The notes: a model not told the origin generated them from the sequence alone. 64,000 nucleotides of DNA from an uncultured Desulfobulbus sp. (GCF_963664075.1 NZ_OY760916.1:1924001-1988000), one strand, 5' to 3'; positions 44,345 to 55,922 are shown, counted from the first letter of the stretch. Program-made: numbers and translations.

Positions 44345-46903
44345 TCAGCCTGCCTTACCGCAACACTTCTTGTATTTTTTGCCAGATCCACAGGGACATG
44401 GAGCATTACGACCTATCTTTTCTTCGCTGCGCTGCACGGTTTGAGAACCTGAATTGTCACTGGGTTCTTTGGCGCCTAATCGTTTCATTGCTGCCATTTC
44501 CTGCTCACGTTGCTGCCGGCGCTCCTCCTCAAGACGGGCAAGTTCCTCATCCTGTACCAGCTGAATACGCATCAGGTTGGCGATGGTATGTTGCTTGACC
44601 GCCTCAACCATGTTGGCAAAAAGGTCGTACCCTTCCCGCTTGTATTCCATGAGCGGGTTCTTCTGGCCGTAACCACGCAGCCCGATGCCCTCTTTGAGAT
44701 GATCCATCTGCAATAAATGTTCTTTCCAGAGACCGTCAACCACTTGGAGCATGACCATCCGCTCAAGCTGTCGCATCTGATCTGCACCGTTCCTCGCTTC
44801 CTGGGCAGCGTACGCCTGCTGGATAGACATGTTGAGTTTCTCACTGAACTCGTCGCTGGTCATATCGTTACGTTCATCTTCGCCCCAGTCAAGCTTCAGA
44901 TTAAACACCTGCTCCACCCGATCTTCAATGGCTTCCCAATCCCATTCTTCGGAACTCCCCCGGCTACTGGCAAGCTCAGCTACAATTTGCGAGGACAGGT
45001 CGCTGATAAAATCATCGATAATAGGACGAATATTTTCCCCTTCCAAGACTTCACGGCGCTGGCTGTAGACAACTTCCCGCTGTTTATTCATGACATCGTC
45101 GTATTCCAACAGATGTTTACGAATATCAAAGTTGTGCCCCTCGACCTTACGTTGCGCATTTTCAATAGCGCGCGTAACCATGGAATGCTCAATGGGCTCG
45201 TCTTCCTCCATGCCAAGCTTATCCATCACCGAACTCAGACGGTCAGAGCCAAAAATACGCAGTAAATCATCTTCAAGAGAGAGATAGAATCGTGATGAAC
45301 CGGGATCTCCCTGACGTCCGGAACGACCGCGTAACTGGTTATCGATACGTCGACTCTCATGCCTTCCGGTGCCCAGGATGTGCAGGCCGCCAATTTCACG
45401 AACACCTTCGCCCAGTTTAATATCGGTACCACGCCCAGCCATATTGGTTGCGATGGTCACCCTTCCCTTCTGTCCGGCCTCAGCGATGATCTCGGCCTCA
45501 CGCTCATGCTGTTTTGCATTGAGCACATCATGGGGAATATTTTCTTTGCTGAGCATTTTGGAAATTTTTTCGGAAACATCGATGGAGATCGTACCGACCA
45601 GAATTGGTTGGCCTTTGGCATTGAGTTCTTTAATCTCTCGAACGATATTGCGATACTTGGCCGCTTGATTTTTATAGATCAGATCAGCAAAATCTTTCCG
45701 CACCATTTTCTGGTGGGTGGGAATGATAACAACCTCAAGTTCATAGATTTTTTTAAATTCAGGTGCCTCGGTATCGGCAGTACCTGTCATTCCCGCAAGC
45801 TTATCGTACATCCGGAAATAGTTCTGGAAGGTGATCGAGGCAAGGGTCTGATTTTCTTTCTCGATTTTTACGCCTTCCTTGGCTTCCAGTGCCTGGTGCA
45901 GACCATCGGAATAACGCCGCCCCTCCATGGTTCGTCCGGTGAACTCATCGACAATGACAACTCCTCCGTTGCGGACGATATAATCCACATCGCGCTGAAA
46001 GAGGAAATGTGCCTTCAGTGCCTGGTTTACATGATGCAGGTGATTAATGTTTCTTGGATCGTAGAGATTGTCAAGATCAAGCAATTCTTCCGCGAGGGCC
46101 ACACCATCATCGGTGAGCATGATCTGGCGGGCTTTCTCATCTTTGGTGTAGTGATCATCCACCTTAAAATGGCGCATGATACGATCAACCTTGAGATAGA
46201 GATCTGTGGTCTGTTCAGCCGGGCCAGAAATGATCAGGGGAGTTCGGGCCTCATCAATGAGAATGGAGTCAACCTCATCGACAATTGCATAATTAAACCC
46301 CCGTTGACAGTAGTCTTCCAAAGAAAACTTCATGTTGTCGCGCAGGTAATCAAAACCAAATTCATTATTGGTTCCGTAAGTGATATCGGCTCCATAGGCC
46401 TTCCGTCTCTGCTCATCATCCATATCATGAACAATACAGGCCGTGCTCATACCTAAAAAACGATAGACCTCGCCCATCCACTCGACATCACGGCTGGCCA
46501 GGTAATCGTTTACAGTGACCACATGAACGCCTTTACCGGAGAGTGCATTCAGATAGACAGGAGCGGTGGAGGTCAGGGTTTTACCCTCACCGGTTTTCAT
46601 TTCAGCAATTTTCCCCTGGTGCAGCACAATGCCACCAATGAGCTGAACATCATAATGGCGCTCACCGAGAACACGTTTAGCGGCCTCGCGTACAACGGCA
46701 AACGCTTCGGGTAACAGGTCATCAAGGGTTTCCCCCTGGGAGAGTCTGTTTTTAAACTCGGCAGTCTTTGCCTTCAGCTCCTCATCGGAAAGCGGCTCAA
46801 TCGCAGGCTCAAGTTCATTAATTTCTTGGACCATTCGCCGGTAACGCTTGACTATCCTTTCGTTTTTACTCCCAAAAACTTTTGTCAGTACTTTTCCGAC
46901 CAT
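44345..46903 (-). CDS. secA: Preprotein translocase subunit SecA
   Basis: The ATPase motor of Sec-dependent protein export (852 residues). The nucleotide site has [10 protein letters not shown] (Walker A), the [20 protein letters not shown] region and the helicase motifs [16 protein letters not shown] and [10 protein letters not shown]. The preprotein-binding and helical scaffold domains are complete. A C-terminal SEC-C zinc motif is present ([15 protein letters not shown]). Length is close to the average. It is followed by a terminator and preceded by the acetyltransferase gene. Confidence 0.98.
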   Translation of the reverse strand: MVGKVLTKVFGSKNERIVKRYRRMVQEINELEPAIEPLSDEELKAKTAEFKNRLSQGETLDDLLPEAFAVVREAAKRVLGERHYDVQLIGGIVLHQGKIAEMKTGEGKTLTSTAPVYLNALSGKGVHVVTVNDYLASRDVEWMGEVYRFLGMSTACIVHDMDDEQRRKAYGADITYGTNNEFGFDYLRDNMKFSLEDYCQRGFNYAIVDEVDSILIDEARTPLIISGPAEQTTDLYLKVDRIMRHFKVDDHYTKDEKARQIMLTDDGVALAEELLDLDNLYDPRNINHLHHVNQALKAHFLFQRDVDYIVRNGGVVIVDEFTGRTMEGRRYSDGLHQALEAKEGVKIEKENQTLASITFQNYFRMYDKLAGMTGTADTEAPEFKKIYELEVVIIPTHQKMVRKDFADLIYKNQAAKYRNIVREIKELNAKGQPILVGTISIDVSEKISKMLSKENIPHDVLNAKQHEREAEIIAEAGQKGRVTIATNMAGRGTDIKLGEGVREIGGLHILGTGRHESRRIDNQLRGRSGRQGDPGSSRFYLSLEDDLLRIFGSDRLSSVMDKLGMEEDEPIEHSMVTRAIENAQRKVEGHNFDIRKHLLEYDDVMNKQREVVYSQRREVLEGENIRPIIDDFISDLSSQIVAELASSRGSSEEWDWEAIEDRVEQVFNLKLDWGEDERNDMTSDEFSEKLNMSIQQAYAAQEARNGADQMRQLERMVMLQVVDGLWKEHLLQMDHLKEGIGLRGYGQKNPLMEYKREGYDLFANMVEAVKQHTIANLMRIQLVQDEELARLEEERRQQREQEMAAMKRLGAKEPSDNSGSQTVQRSEEKIGRNAPCPCGSGKKYKKCCGKAG

Positions 46904-46998
46904 CGTCTATCTCCATCGGGGATATCACCCGAGATTAGGTAAAAAAGGGTGTCGATTTTACAAAATTATTTTTCTAAACGAATGCAGATGTTGTCTAA

Positions 46999-47499
46999 TC
47001 AAGCCCCAGCCAGAGCTGGAGAGGTTCGAATCAAGGCATCTTCATCGCAATCAGGAAACTTAGAGCAATGGATACAATCACTCCAGATCTTATGTGGCAG
47101 GTCTGATTTATCACAGTCGATAAACCCATACTTGCGAAAAAAGGGGGCCTGATAGGTCAGGACGAACACCTTCGATATTTCGAGACTCTTAGCCTCATCC
47201 AGACATGATTCCACGAGCAGTGCTCCGATGCCGCATTTCTGGCGTTCTTCGACCACGGCCAGCGATCGTATTTCCGCAAGATCATCCCAGCACAGCTGAA
47301 GAGCACAGATACCAAGTATCGCGCCAGCTTCTTCATAGACAACAAAGTCGCGTAAATGATCATACAGGGAGCTAATCGACCGGGGAAGCATGACCCCTTT
47401 AGCAGCGAACGAACTTAACAGGGAGTGAATGGGGCGCACATCGCCCATTCGAGCCGGACGGATTCGTCCACTGTTCTTTTGTAGTGTAGCTTCAAGCAT
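46999..47499 (-). CDS. Short-form ArgA-like N-acetyltransferase
   Basis: A 166-residue GNAT acetyltransferase. The CoA-binding motif is EERQKCGIGALLVE. The C-terminal Cys-containing tail (LPHKIWSDCIHCSKFPDCDEDAL) resembles the short N-acetylglutamate synthase family of Geobacter-like bacteria. There it would make N-acetylglutamate for arginine synthesis. The tail's three Cys may bind metal. It lies between secA and a membrane protein, with argS three genes away. Confidence 0.8.
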   Translation of the reverse strand: MLEATLQKNSGRIRPARMGDVRPIHSLLSSFAAKGVMLPRSISSLYDHLRDFVVYEEAGAILGICALQLCWDDLAEIRSLAVVEERQKCGIGALLVESCLDEAKSLEISKVFVLTYQAPFFRKYGFIDCDKSDLPHKIWSDCIHCSKFPDCDEDALIRTSPALAGA

Positions 47500-47540
47500 A
47501 TATTTACTCTTTACACCATCAAGCGATGGAAAAATTACAC

Positions 47541-48101
47541 CTAAGTGCGGTCATTATCTGCCGCAAGGACGGAATGTTGCTGTGTAAGAGGAGGGACAGA
47601 GGCAAGCCGTCTGTAGAGTTGCCAGTTTACCAGACCACAGGCATAGCCGACAATAAAGAGAAGCAAAGCTCTCCAACCGTTTCCCGTCCACAATAAGACC
47701 AGTAATGAGCTCCCAATGGTAGCGCCATAAACACTACCGACCAGGAGGTGCAGGCTCATAGCAGGGCATAACGGAAATCGTCGGTGCAACAGGGGAGCAA
47801 CAGGACGAGCGACTAAAAAAAAACAGACATACGAACTCAGGGTCAGCGGAAACAAACCGTACACTGACCAGGTTACCAGAGATGCGTACAAAGGCTCGTC
47901 AACACTGACCAGATGATTGCGAATAAGAACAAAGGTAACAAGCGTGAAAAGATGGGCAAGGAAAAAGATACAAACCGGGGTGATAGCCGGAACATACCAG
48001 CTCACCCGAACTAACAAAAGGCGACGCAGCAGTAGCCCCAAAGCTACAAACAACGAGACCTGTTTCTGCTTTGTTGGGCGCCTACGTCGTGTTCCATTCA
48101 T
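47541..48101 (-). CDS. Hypothetical polytopic membrane protein
   Basis: A 186-residue protein with five or so hydrophobic helices and a basic N-terminus (RRRRPTKQKQ). I recognise no family. It follows the small membrane protein after 36 bases and lies between it and the acetyltransferase gene. The tandem membrane genes suggest an envelope role, but no function can be named. Confidence 0.55.
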   Translation of the reverse strand: MNGTRRRRPTKQKQVSLFVALGLLLRRLLLVRVSWYVPAITPVCIFFLAHLFTLVTFVLIRNHLVSVDEPLYASLVTWSVYGLFPLTLSSYVCFFLVARPVAPLLHRRFPLCPAMSLHLLVGSVYGATIGSSLLVLLWTGNGWRALLLFIVGYACGLVNWQLYRRLASVPPLTQQHSVLAADNDRT

Positions 48102-48137
48102 GATTGAGCTGCTGCTGAGGTCCTTGATACTCGAGGG

Positions 48138-48431
48138 TTACCCGGTGGGACCTTTTTGGATAGCGATCCGTGCCGGAGGTATTTTCTGTAGCGAACGCTC
48201 AGGTACAGACACTGAGCGGTGCACAGGTTCTTTTTTTTGTGGAAAAAGTATGGTTTGCCCAGCCCAGATTCCCAACACAAACATCCAGAAAAACATACAA
48301 AAACAAACCAGTATCAGACTCAACAGGCCTCGCCAGCCAAGTTCAATACGAAAAGCTTTTGATTTTTTGGGTTTGGTCCCATCCCGGGACGACGCTGAAG
48401 AAGAGCCATCTTTGTGTGCAAACAATCCCAT
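48138..48431 (-). CDS. Small single-span membrane protein
   Basis: A 97-residue protein with a basic, Ser-rich cytoplasmic N-terminus and one membrane helix (about 35-60, LILVCFCMFFWMFVLGIWAG). A short Pro/Arg-rich C-terminus follows. In related genomes a SPOR-domain protein with such a topology follows argS; here no SPOR domain is present, so the gene may be a truncated version or a distinct protein. It lies 130 bases after argS on the same strand. Confidence 0.55.
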   Translation of the reverse strand: MGLFAHKDGSSSASSRDGTKPKKSKAFRIELGWRGLLSLILVCFCMFFWMFVLGIWAGQTILFPQKKEPVHRSVSVPERSLQKIPPARIAIQKGPTG

Positions 48432-48561
48432 GGCGCCTCAGAAGTTCCTGGTAAGGAAGGCGAACAAGGACGGAAACGTTTTTTCTCTGGTCTCCGTCCT
48501 ATTTGGTAAGTCTTTTGCCGAAAAATGCAACCTGGAATTCAAAAAAGCTCGACCGCTCTTC

Positions 48562-50211
<1,650 letters not shown>

Positions 50212-50360
50212 GTGCTAGCAACTGCGGTCGCAAGACCGACGGTGAATAATATAAATAGAGTAACGTATCTATGAGCATGCTGACAAAACAAGAGAATACC
50301 GTTCGGATTCATTATTTTTAGAAGCGCGCTCTCACTTGGCGACCTGACTCAATGCGCGCT

Positions 50361-51500
50361 TCAATCGACGAATTCTCGATCATTTAACTTGCCAAACAGA
50401 CAGAGCACCTCATAATTGATGGTTTCCATCCAGGCCGCGATATCATCGGCTGTAATTTCTGCATCCCCCTGTGCCCCCAAAAGCACAACCTCATCGCCTG
50501 GCTGCACAGGGCCAACATCAGTTACATCAACCAGGGTCAAATTCATAGAGATCCTCCCCACAACCGGTGCTCGCTGCCCATTGACTAGTACCTGGGCACG
50601 GTTTGTCAAAATGCGCAGGTATCCATCTTCATACCCGACCGGGAGAATAGCAATCTTTGATGGACGTTTGGTTGTAAACAGATGTCCGTACCCAAGTCCA
50701 TGCCCGGTAGGAATTTCGCGAACCTGGAGCACCTGTGAGCTAAAGCGCATCGCTGGTTGCAAAAACGGTGCGGTGGCTTGCGCACGACCTTGAGCTCCGT
50801 CAGGGTAATACCCATACAGAGCAATCCCAGGTCGGACCATGTTGAGCTGGGCGCCTGCAACATAAAATAATCCGCCGGAATTGGCAAGATGGAGGCAAAC
50901 GGCCCCCTCCTCCTGCTCCGCAACGGGTACAGTTGCCTCGGTAAAGGTCTTGAGCACTTCCGCCGAGTTGGCTGAATCGGGCATATCGGCCATGGGAAAA
51001 TGTGCCATAACACCAGCGAGCTGGAGATATGGTGTCTGGCGAACACGTTCGGCCACCTCATCAAGGGCAGCTGGAAGAATCCCCTGGCGCCCCATGCCTG
51101 CATCAAGTTTGAGGTGCAGCTTAATCGTTTTATGGTGCAGCCCACTTAAACGAGAGAGTTCGGCTAAAATTTCCGGATCGACCACGACCGGGGTCAGATC
51201 GTATTCAACAATTATCGCAAGTGTTTGAGGGATAACACCTGCCAGAATAAGTATGGGCTCGGTGAAACCAGCCTCACGCAACCGTACCCCCTCCACGACT
51301 TCGGCAACACCAAAGGCGGCAACCCCCTCTTCTGCGAAAACACGAGCACAATCAATCAGGCCATGACCATAGGCATCAGCCTTGACCAAGGGGAGCAGTG
51401 GAGCACCATTTGCTTGTTCCCTGCAGAGACGAAAGTTATGACGGAGGGCACTCCGACTGATTGTAATCCGGTTGAGTGATCGAATACTGTTAATGTTCAT
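50361..51500 (-). CDS. alr: Alanine racemase
   Basis: A pyridoxal-phosphate enzyme making D-alanine for peptidoglycan (379 residues). The cofactor Lys40 is in LVKADAYGHG. The C-terminal domain has VGRISMNLTLVDVTD and the catalytic Tyr is in LGYGHLF. Length is normal. The next gene (membrane protein) overlaps its start by 11 bases, suggesting coupling. Confidence 0.96.
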   Translation of the reverse strand: MNINSIRSLNRITISRSALRHNFRLCREQANGAPLLPLVKADAYGHGLIDCARVFAEEGVAAFGVAEVVEGVRLREAGFTEPILILAGVIPQTLAIIVEYDLTPVVVDPEILAELSRLSGLHHKTIKLHLKLDAGMGRQGILPAALDEVAERVRQTPYLQLAGVMAHFPMADMPDSANSAEVLKTFTEATVPVAEQEEGAVCLHLANSGGLFYVAGAQLNMVRPGIALYGYYPDGAQGRAQATAPFLQPAMRFSSQVLQVREIPTGHGLGYGHLFTTKRPSKIAILPVGYEDGYLRILTNRAQVLVNGQRAPVVGRISMNLTLVDVTDVGPVQPGDEVVLLGAQGDAEITADDIAAWMETINYEVLCLFGKLNDREFVD

Positions 51501-51939
51501 GGACCTTTCTCAATGTAAACCACTGGTTCCAGCCTAGTCGACTGGAAAAACAAAGTGCCCAGCCAACGGCACAGTACAACGTGCCCACCCATTGGCCGGG
51601 ATGTCCCAAGCGGCGTATACAGACCCCCGCACCCATCATCATGGCAACCATGAGCCAACTCTTCCAGGAATAAAGAGCACCAATACAGGTACCATCCTGA
51701 AAATGGGCGATGCGATCAATGGATTTTAACGCAACCTTATCAAGAATGAACAGGGATTTCATGGTTCCGACCAGCAGGGCCAGCAAAAAAAACCAGAATC
51801 GGGTCCCTGTGTGCAACCAGAAGAAACCGCGGGTTAGCAGCATGCAACCAATAACAGACCAGAGAAAGGGAGCTGAAAACAGGTGCACTGAACGTGGCAC
51901 CCCGGGCTTTATAGATCGGGCAAATTTACGTAGCGTCAT
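51490..51939 (-). CDS. Hypothetical membrane protein upstream of alr
   Basis: A 149-residue basic membrane protein with about four hydrophobic helices (including SAPFLWSVIGCMLLTRGFFW and FWFFLLALLVG). I recognise no domain. Its final 11 bases overlap alr, so the two are likely cotranscribed and translated in a coupled way. Possibly a small membrane assembly or transport protein; no function can be named. Confidence 0.6.
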   Translation of the reverse strand: MTLRKFARSIKPGVPRSVHLFSAPFLWSVIGCMLLTRGFFWLHTGTRFWFFLLALLVGTMKSLFILDKVALKSIDRIAHFQDGTCIGALYSWKSWLMVAMMMGAGVCIRRLGHPGQWVGTLYCAVGWALCFSSRLGWNQWFTLRKVHEH

Positions 51940-51977
51940 AACAGCAACTTAAAAAGACAGACCCCTCAAAACAAATC

Positions 51978-52005
51978 AAGCCCATCCCCGAAAAGGGATG
52001 GGCTT
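51978..52005 (-). terminator. Terminator hairpin after the ferredoxin gene
   Basis: A perfect 11-bp stem, AAGCCCATCCC/GGGATGGGCTT, lies 28 bases past the ferredoxin stop, followed on the minus strand by GATTTGTTTTG. The T run is moderate. Confidence 0.75.
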
Positions 52006-52032
52006 GTAAACCAACCGAATGTTCTGATCAAA

Positions 52033-52218
52033 TCAGATTTCGGTAACGGTGATAGCACCTTCAGGGCAAACCTCTACACAGGTCTCGCAGCCCAGACACT
52101 CGTCTGCGTTAACCGGCTCTGCTTTACCGTCCTGCATCTCGAAAACCTGTGCGGGGCAAGCGTTTACACACTCTTCATCACCAGTACATTTGTCTTTATC
52201 TACAACGATTTCCCACAT
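52033..52218 (-). CDS. Two-cluster ferredoxin with Asp in the first cluster motif
   Basis: A 61-residue bacterial ferredoxin. The second motif (Cys41, Cys44, Cys47, Cys51; CLGCETCVEVCP) is canonical for a [4Fe-4S] cluster. In the first (CTGDEECVNACP) Asp14 stands where the second Cys is expected, leaving Cys11, Cys17 and Cys21. Such CxxDxxC sites hold a [3Fe-4S] or Asp-ligated [4Fe-4S] cluster in Desulfovibrio africanus ferredoxin III and Pyrococcus ferredoxin. GGAGG lies upstream of the ATG. The gene is followed by a terminator and its partner enzyme is not adjacent. Confidence 0.9.
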   Translation of the reverse strand: MWEIVVDKDKCTGDEECVNACPAQVFEMQDGKAEPVNADECLGCETCVEVCPEGAITVTEI

Positions 52219-52530
52219 GGCACTACCTCCAAATAAAAAAGGGTAAAAGAATGAATAACTCGAAACACGATGTTGTTACAACCTCGGCTACGAGGCAAAC
52301 AATACGTAAGAATCGGTTTTTTTTAAAGGACCGGCCAACCTTTGTCAAGATAAAAGATAGTTGGGTTGAATCCTACAAATCTGTGGTTACTTTTAAAAAT
52401 TGCTGCTTACAAGCCCTGATAATTTTAGTGCCCCACCGATTATCTCACCAATCATTTTTTAATTTGCATCCCGACGGATCGGGGGTAAGAAGAACCCGTT
52501 TTTTTACATTAACCTTTTAAGGAGAATTGA
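52219..52530. other. Divergent intergenic region between the ferredoxin and Cys-protein genes
   Basis: No gene or repeat seen. It contains AT-rich segments (52340-52400) likely to hold promoters for both flanking genes. A short inverted CCCGACGGATCGGG sits at 52470-52483. AAGGAGA precedes the ATG at 52531. Confidence 0.4.
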
Positions 52531-52875
52531 ATGGCAAAAAAAATAAGCCCCAAGAAAGAACAGAGCTACTCAGCAGAAAAAGGGGAATTAGCCATGATTG
52601 AGGGTATTATCGAGGGAAGCCCTGAGGCTGTGGGAGTGGCTGTAATACGCTACGACTGCGGCTGCAGAAAAATGGCTGCGGTCAATAAATCTGGTGAACC
52701 GGCAAGCGAAATAATTATGTACCGCGATCACGCTGAATCCATCTGCGATCAGTGCAAGGAAGATAATGGGAGTTATATGCGTATGATTAAACAGTTCATC
52801 CACTGGAATAGCCCCGAGCCCGACGAATACACCAAAAAAATGATTATTGGCAAGGTATTGGGAACCGAACAGTAA
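52531..52875 (+). CDS. Small Cys-containing hypothetical protein
   Basis: A 114-residue protein with Lys-rich N-terminus and paired Cys: Cys43-x-Cys45 (YDCGCRK) and Cys72-x2-Cys75 (ICDQCKED). This could bind zinc or iron. AAGGAGAATTG lies upstream of the ATG, so it is translated. No family is recognised. Its neighbours are the ferredoxin (divergent) and a DUF2156 gene, neither of which explains it. Confidence 0.7.
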   Translation: MAKKISPKKEQSYSAEKGELAMIEGIIEGSPEAVGVAVIRYDCGCRKMAAVNKSGEPASEIIMYRDHAESICDQCKEDNGSYMRMIKQFIHWNSPEPDEYTKKMIIGKVLGTEQ

Positions 52876-53165
52876 ACCCAAGCTTTTTTTGATCGCATAT
52901 CGATTAGAGCTCTGCTCCCCTCTCAACAGGTGGTTCGGTGCCAAGAGCTTCGGCTCATAAAAATTATTTCATTTTTCCAGCATTTATCTTGTAGCGGGGT
53001 TGCCCATAGCACGAATCATGTCTAAGGTTGGCCTTGAATAAGCGCAGTCACTGATAGAACATCCTACACTCCTCCCTCATTGATGCCCTTTGATCGGAGC
53101 TTATGATGTAAACTTGCAGGTTTTCCTGTGATAACCTGCTTTTTTTTGCAATATCTTTGTTGTCC

Positions 53166-54056
53166 ATGTTCCCAGCGTATCCAAATTCTATAGAAGTACT
53201 TTTAGAGCACCGCTCATTGCTGCATCCTATGTTCCATGCGCTGCGTGACGGTATATCTGAGTTTACTTTTGCCAACATTTATCTTTTTCGTCAGAGCCAT
53301 AACTACCGGATAAGTCAATTGGCAGATGGCACCTTGGTCCTCTTGGGCCGGGATGATGCGATATCCTTCTTCATGCTGCCTTTTGCTCTGCCTACGCCGG
53401 AGATTCTGGCACAGCTTTTTTTCGACCAAGGTATGATGAAAGCGGCATCGGCAAGTCAGCAGCAAGAGCTTGTTCATCTAGGGTACCGTGTACTGCCGGA
53501 CAGAGATAATTTTGATTACCTCTACAACCGCCAGGATCTGGCTGTGCTCCGTGGTCGCAATTACCACAAAAAAAGAAATCTGGTAAAGGCCTTTGTCACA
53601 AACCATAATTATGAAGCACGGCCCCTACGAGAAGAGTTTGTCGATGATGCCATTACGGTGCTAGATCAGTGGCGTGAAAATTTGGGACGAGATGGAGATT
53701 ACGCAGCTGCCCGTGAAGCGTTAGAACGTATTGATGAGCTCGCGCTCTGTGGCGGTATTTATTATGTGGATAAGAAACCTGTTGCCTATGCCCTGGGTGA
53801 GGAACTTGGTACTGTGGCCAGTTATCTGATCCACTTTGAAAAAGCCGTCCCTGGGTACAAGGGTCTTTACCAGTTCATCAACAAATCTTTTGCCTCTGTC
53901 CTTCCTGAGGATTATGAAACCATAAATCGAGAGCAAGACTTGGGGGATGAGGGGTTGCGTCAGGCGAAGTTGAGCTATAAGCCTGCTGGTTTTATTGAAA
54001 AGTTCAAAGCGTATCCCATGGATACCGGTGGTCTTTCCGAAACTACAGGTCTATAG
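53166..54056 (+). CDS. DUF2156 / phosphatidylglycerol lysyltransferase-like protein
   Basis: A 296-residue protein of the DUF2156 family, related to the soluble domain of lysyl-phosphatidylglycerol synthases. It has a double GNAT-like fold with GRNYHKKRNLVKAF and a C-terminal IYYVDKKPVAYALGEEL segment. No membrane domain is attached. The free-standing forms have unclear substrates; an aminoacyl or acyl transfer to a lipid or peptide is inferred. The ATG at 53166 follows TTG codons at 53157 and 53160 and has no clear ribosome site. It precedes the LysE-type gene by 11 bases. Confidence 0.75.
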   Translation: MFPAYPNSIEVLLEHRSLLHPMFHALRDGISEFTFANIYLFRQSHNYRISQLADGTLVLLGRDDAISFFMLPFALPTPEILAQLFFDQGMMKAASASQQQELVHLGYRVLPDRDNFDYLYNRQDLAVLRGRNYHKKRNLVKAFVTNHNYEARPLREEFVDDAITVLDQWRENLGRDGDYAAAREALERIDELALCGGIYYVDKKPVAYALGEELGTVASYLIHFEKAVPGYKGLYQFINKSFASVLPEDYETINREQDLGDEGLRQAKLSYKPAGFIEKFKAYPMDTGGLSETTGL

Positions 54057-54067
54057 GAAGCGGCAGT

Positions 54068-54694
54068 ATGTTCGCATTGACCGAGCTCGCGCTGTTTATT
54101 TCAGCCTCGTTGCTGCTTGCTTTGGCCCCAGGACCAGATAATATCTTCGTGCTCACCCAATCAGCCGTAAAGGGGCGCATAGTTGGCCTGGTGGTAACGT
54201 GCGGCCTTTGCACCGGATTGCTTGTCCATACCTGCCTGGTTGCCTTTGGGGTCGCCGCGCTTTTCCAGGCTTCTGCCGTAGCTTTCACTGCGCTTAAGTG
54301 TGCAGGTGCTGCCTATTTGCTCTATCTTGCCTGGGGTGCTTTTCGTGCAGGTAGCGAATCCCTGGAGGGGCACTCCCAGCAGGAAATCACTCTTTTTCGA
54401 TATTACCTTCGTGGTATTATCATGAATGTAACCAATCCCAAGGTTTCAATTTTCTTTCTTGCTTTTCTCCCCCAGTTCACCCATCCTGAACGAGGACACC
54501 TTACCCTGCAAATCTGGATCCTTGGAAGTGTGTTTATCTGCTGTGCGTCTCTTATTTTTGGCGCGATCAGTTTGCTTGCGGCTCATCTGGGGCAATGGCT
54601 ACGACAATCCAACAGAACCCAAAAATGGTTAAACAAGGCTGCTGGATCTATTTTTGCAATGCTCGCCCTTAAGCTGGCGATAGCATCCCGATAA
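54068..54694 (+). CDS. LysE/RhtB family amino acid exporter
   Basis: A 208-residue membrane protein with about six helices and the LysE/RhtB signature (LALAPGPDNIFVLTQSAVKG at the start, GAAYLLYLAWGAFRAG in the middle, NPKVSIFFLAFLPQF later). It exports amino acids or derivatives; lysine, threonine or homoserine are common substrates, but the specificity is unknown. It follows the DUF2156 gene closely, so the two may be cotranscribed. Confidence 0.92.
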   Translation: MFALTELALFISASLLLALAPGPDNIFVLTQSAVKGRIVGLVVTCGLCTGLLVHTCLVAFGVAALFQASAVAFTALKCAGAAYLLYLAWGAFRAGSESLEGHSQQEITLFRYYLRGIIMNVTNPKVSIFFLAFLPQFTHPERGHLTLQIWILGSVFICCASLIFGAISLLAAHLGQWLRQSNRTQKWLNKAAGSIFAMLALKLAIASR

Positions 54695-54931
54695 GGCTCC
54701 TATAGGTATTTTCGGGACACCGAGTTTGCAATACACCCATTACAGCATCCCCCCGATCGTTCAAAGCACATCTCCCCCCGTATCCTGAAGAAGCGCCATT
54801 CTCCAGATTTTTCTGAAATAGAGCTTGAAAAAGCACCTGTTCTTGACTTAGGTGTTTTCTCATGATGTTTCAGGTTTTATCTGTCGGATTTTGCACTAGA
54901 AAGAGAACTGAGCATACAAGAGGGAGAATGC

Positions 54932-55771
54932 ATGGAGACAAGCCAAAAACAGCTATTACAGCGCATTGCAGCAGGTAATGGGAATATTACGGTCCTCACT
55001 GGTGCCGGCATATCTGCTGAAAGCGGCATCCCGACCTTTCGTGGCCCTGAAGGATACTGGACCGTGGGTTCTGCGGTGTACCAACCCCAGGAAATGGCTA
55101 CTTTCCAGATGTTTAGTCAAATGCCTGAGGAAGTCTGGAAATGGTATCTCTATCGCCTGGGCGTTTGTAAAGCTGCTCGCCCCAATGACGGCCATAGCGC
55201 ACTTGTTGCAATGGAACAATGGTTTAGGGATCGTTTCGCGCTGATCACACAAAATATCGATGGCCTGCATCTCCTGGCAGGCAATACCCGTGAGCGTACC
55301 TATCAAATACATGGCAATGTCTTTTACATGCGCTGCGCACTCGAATGCAGTGAAGAGGTCTACCCTATACCTGAAACGGTATCCCCAAAATCAAAAGAGG
55401 AGCAACTCTCCGCGCAAGATATCCAAGCCCTCCGCTGCCCACACTGTGGAGCACGTACCCGACCCCATGTCCTCCTCTTTGATGAGAGTTATAACGAACA
55501 CCATTATCATTTCTACAGTTCTATGGCGTTGGCTCAGGAAACGGCACTTTTGATTATTGTTGGAACTGCCGGAGCCACAAACTTACCCAATCAGGTTGCC
55601 CGTGAAGTATATCGTAACAATGGGATTATTGTGGATATCAATATCGAGTCCAACCCCTTCTCAGAGCTTGCTCAACAAAGCCAACAAGGGTTCTTTATTC
55701 AACAATCCAGTGCAACTGCCCTGCCCGAGCTGCTGGATATTCTCACTGAGGGACAGTGCTCGTTGTCTTGA
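54932..55771 (+). CDS. NAD-dependent protein deacylase (sirtuin)
   Basis: A 279-residue sirtuin that uses NAD to remove acyl groups from lysines. The NAD motif is GAGISAESGIPTFRG. The substrate motif is QNIDGLH and the catalytic His lies in IHGN. A zinc ribbon is formed by two Cys in MRCALEC and two in CPHC. The C-terminal NAD-binding strands include IIVGTAGATNLPN. The family also includes lysine desuccinylases, and specificity cannot be read. The ATG at 54932 follows GGGAGAATGC. A palindromic repeat lies two bases after the stop. Confidence 0.92.
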   Translation: METSQKQLLQRIAAGNGNITVLTGAGISAESGIPTFRGPEGYWTVGSAVYQPQEMATFQMFSQMPEEVWKWYLYRLGVCKAARPNDGHSALVAMEQWFRDRFALITQNIDGLHLLAGNTRERTYQIHGNVFYMRCALECSEEVYPIPETVSPKSKEEQLSAQDIQALRCPHCGARTRPHVLLFDESYNEHHYHFYSSMALAQETALLIIVGTAGATNLPNQVAREVYRNNGIIVDINIESNPFSELAQQSQQGFFIQQSSATALPELLDILTEGQCSLS

Positions 55772-55773
55772 AC

Positions 55774-55824
55774 CTCACGGATGCAAAATTGTATCTTTGA
55801 TAACAAACCTGAATCCGTGAGCAT
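55774..55824. repeat. Dispersed palindromic repeat, copy 4
   Basis: CTCACGGAT (55774-55782) and ATCCGTGAG (55813-55821) are perfect nine-base inverted ends with a 30-base loop. GAATCCGTGAGCAT at 55811-55824 is the exact complement of part of copy 2, and AACCTGAATCCGTGA matches copy 1. It begins two bases after the sirtuin stop, where it could form a 3'-end hairpin. Confidence 0.7.
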
Positions 55825-55922
55825 GCAACGCATTGTACACGCTCATTCAGCCTCGATGCAGGAGTTGACCGGTGGCCAAACGGTTCTTAGTGTAAAGAGG
55901 TTATTAATTTTTGGAGTAGTGT

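Noticed and set aside
45359..46456. 365-codon plus-strand reading frame opposite secA
   Set aside because: Fully antisense to secA, with no domain and no ribosome site; a shadow frame.
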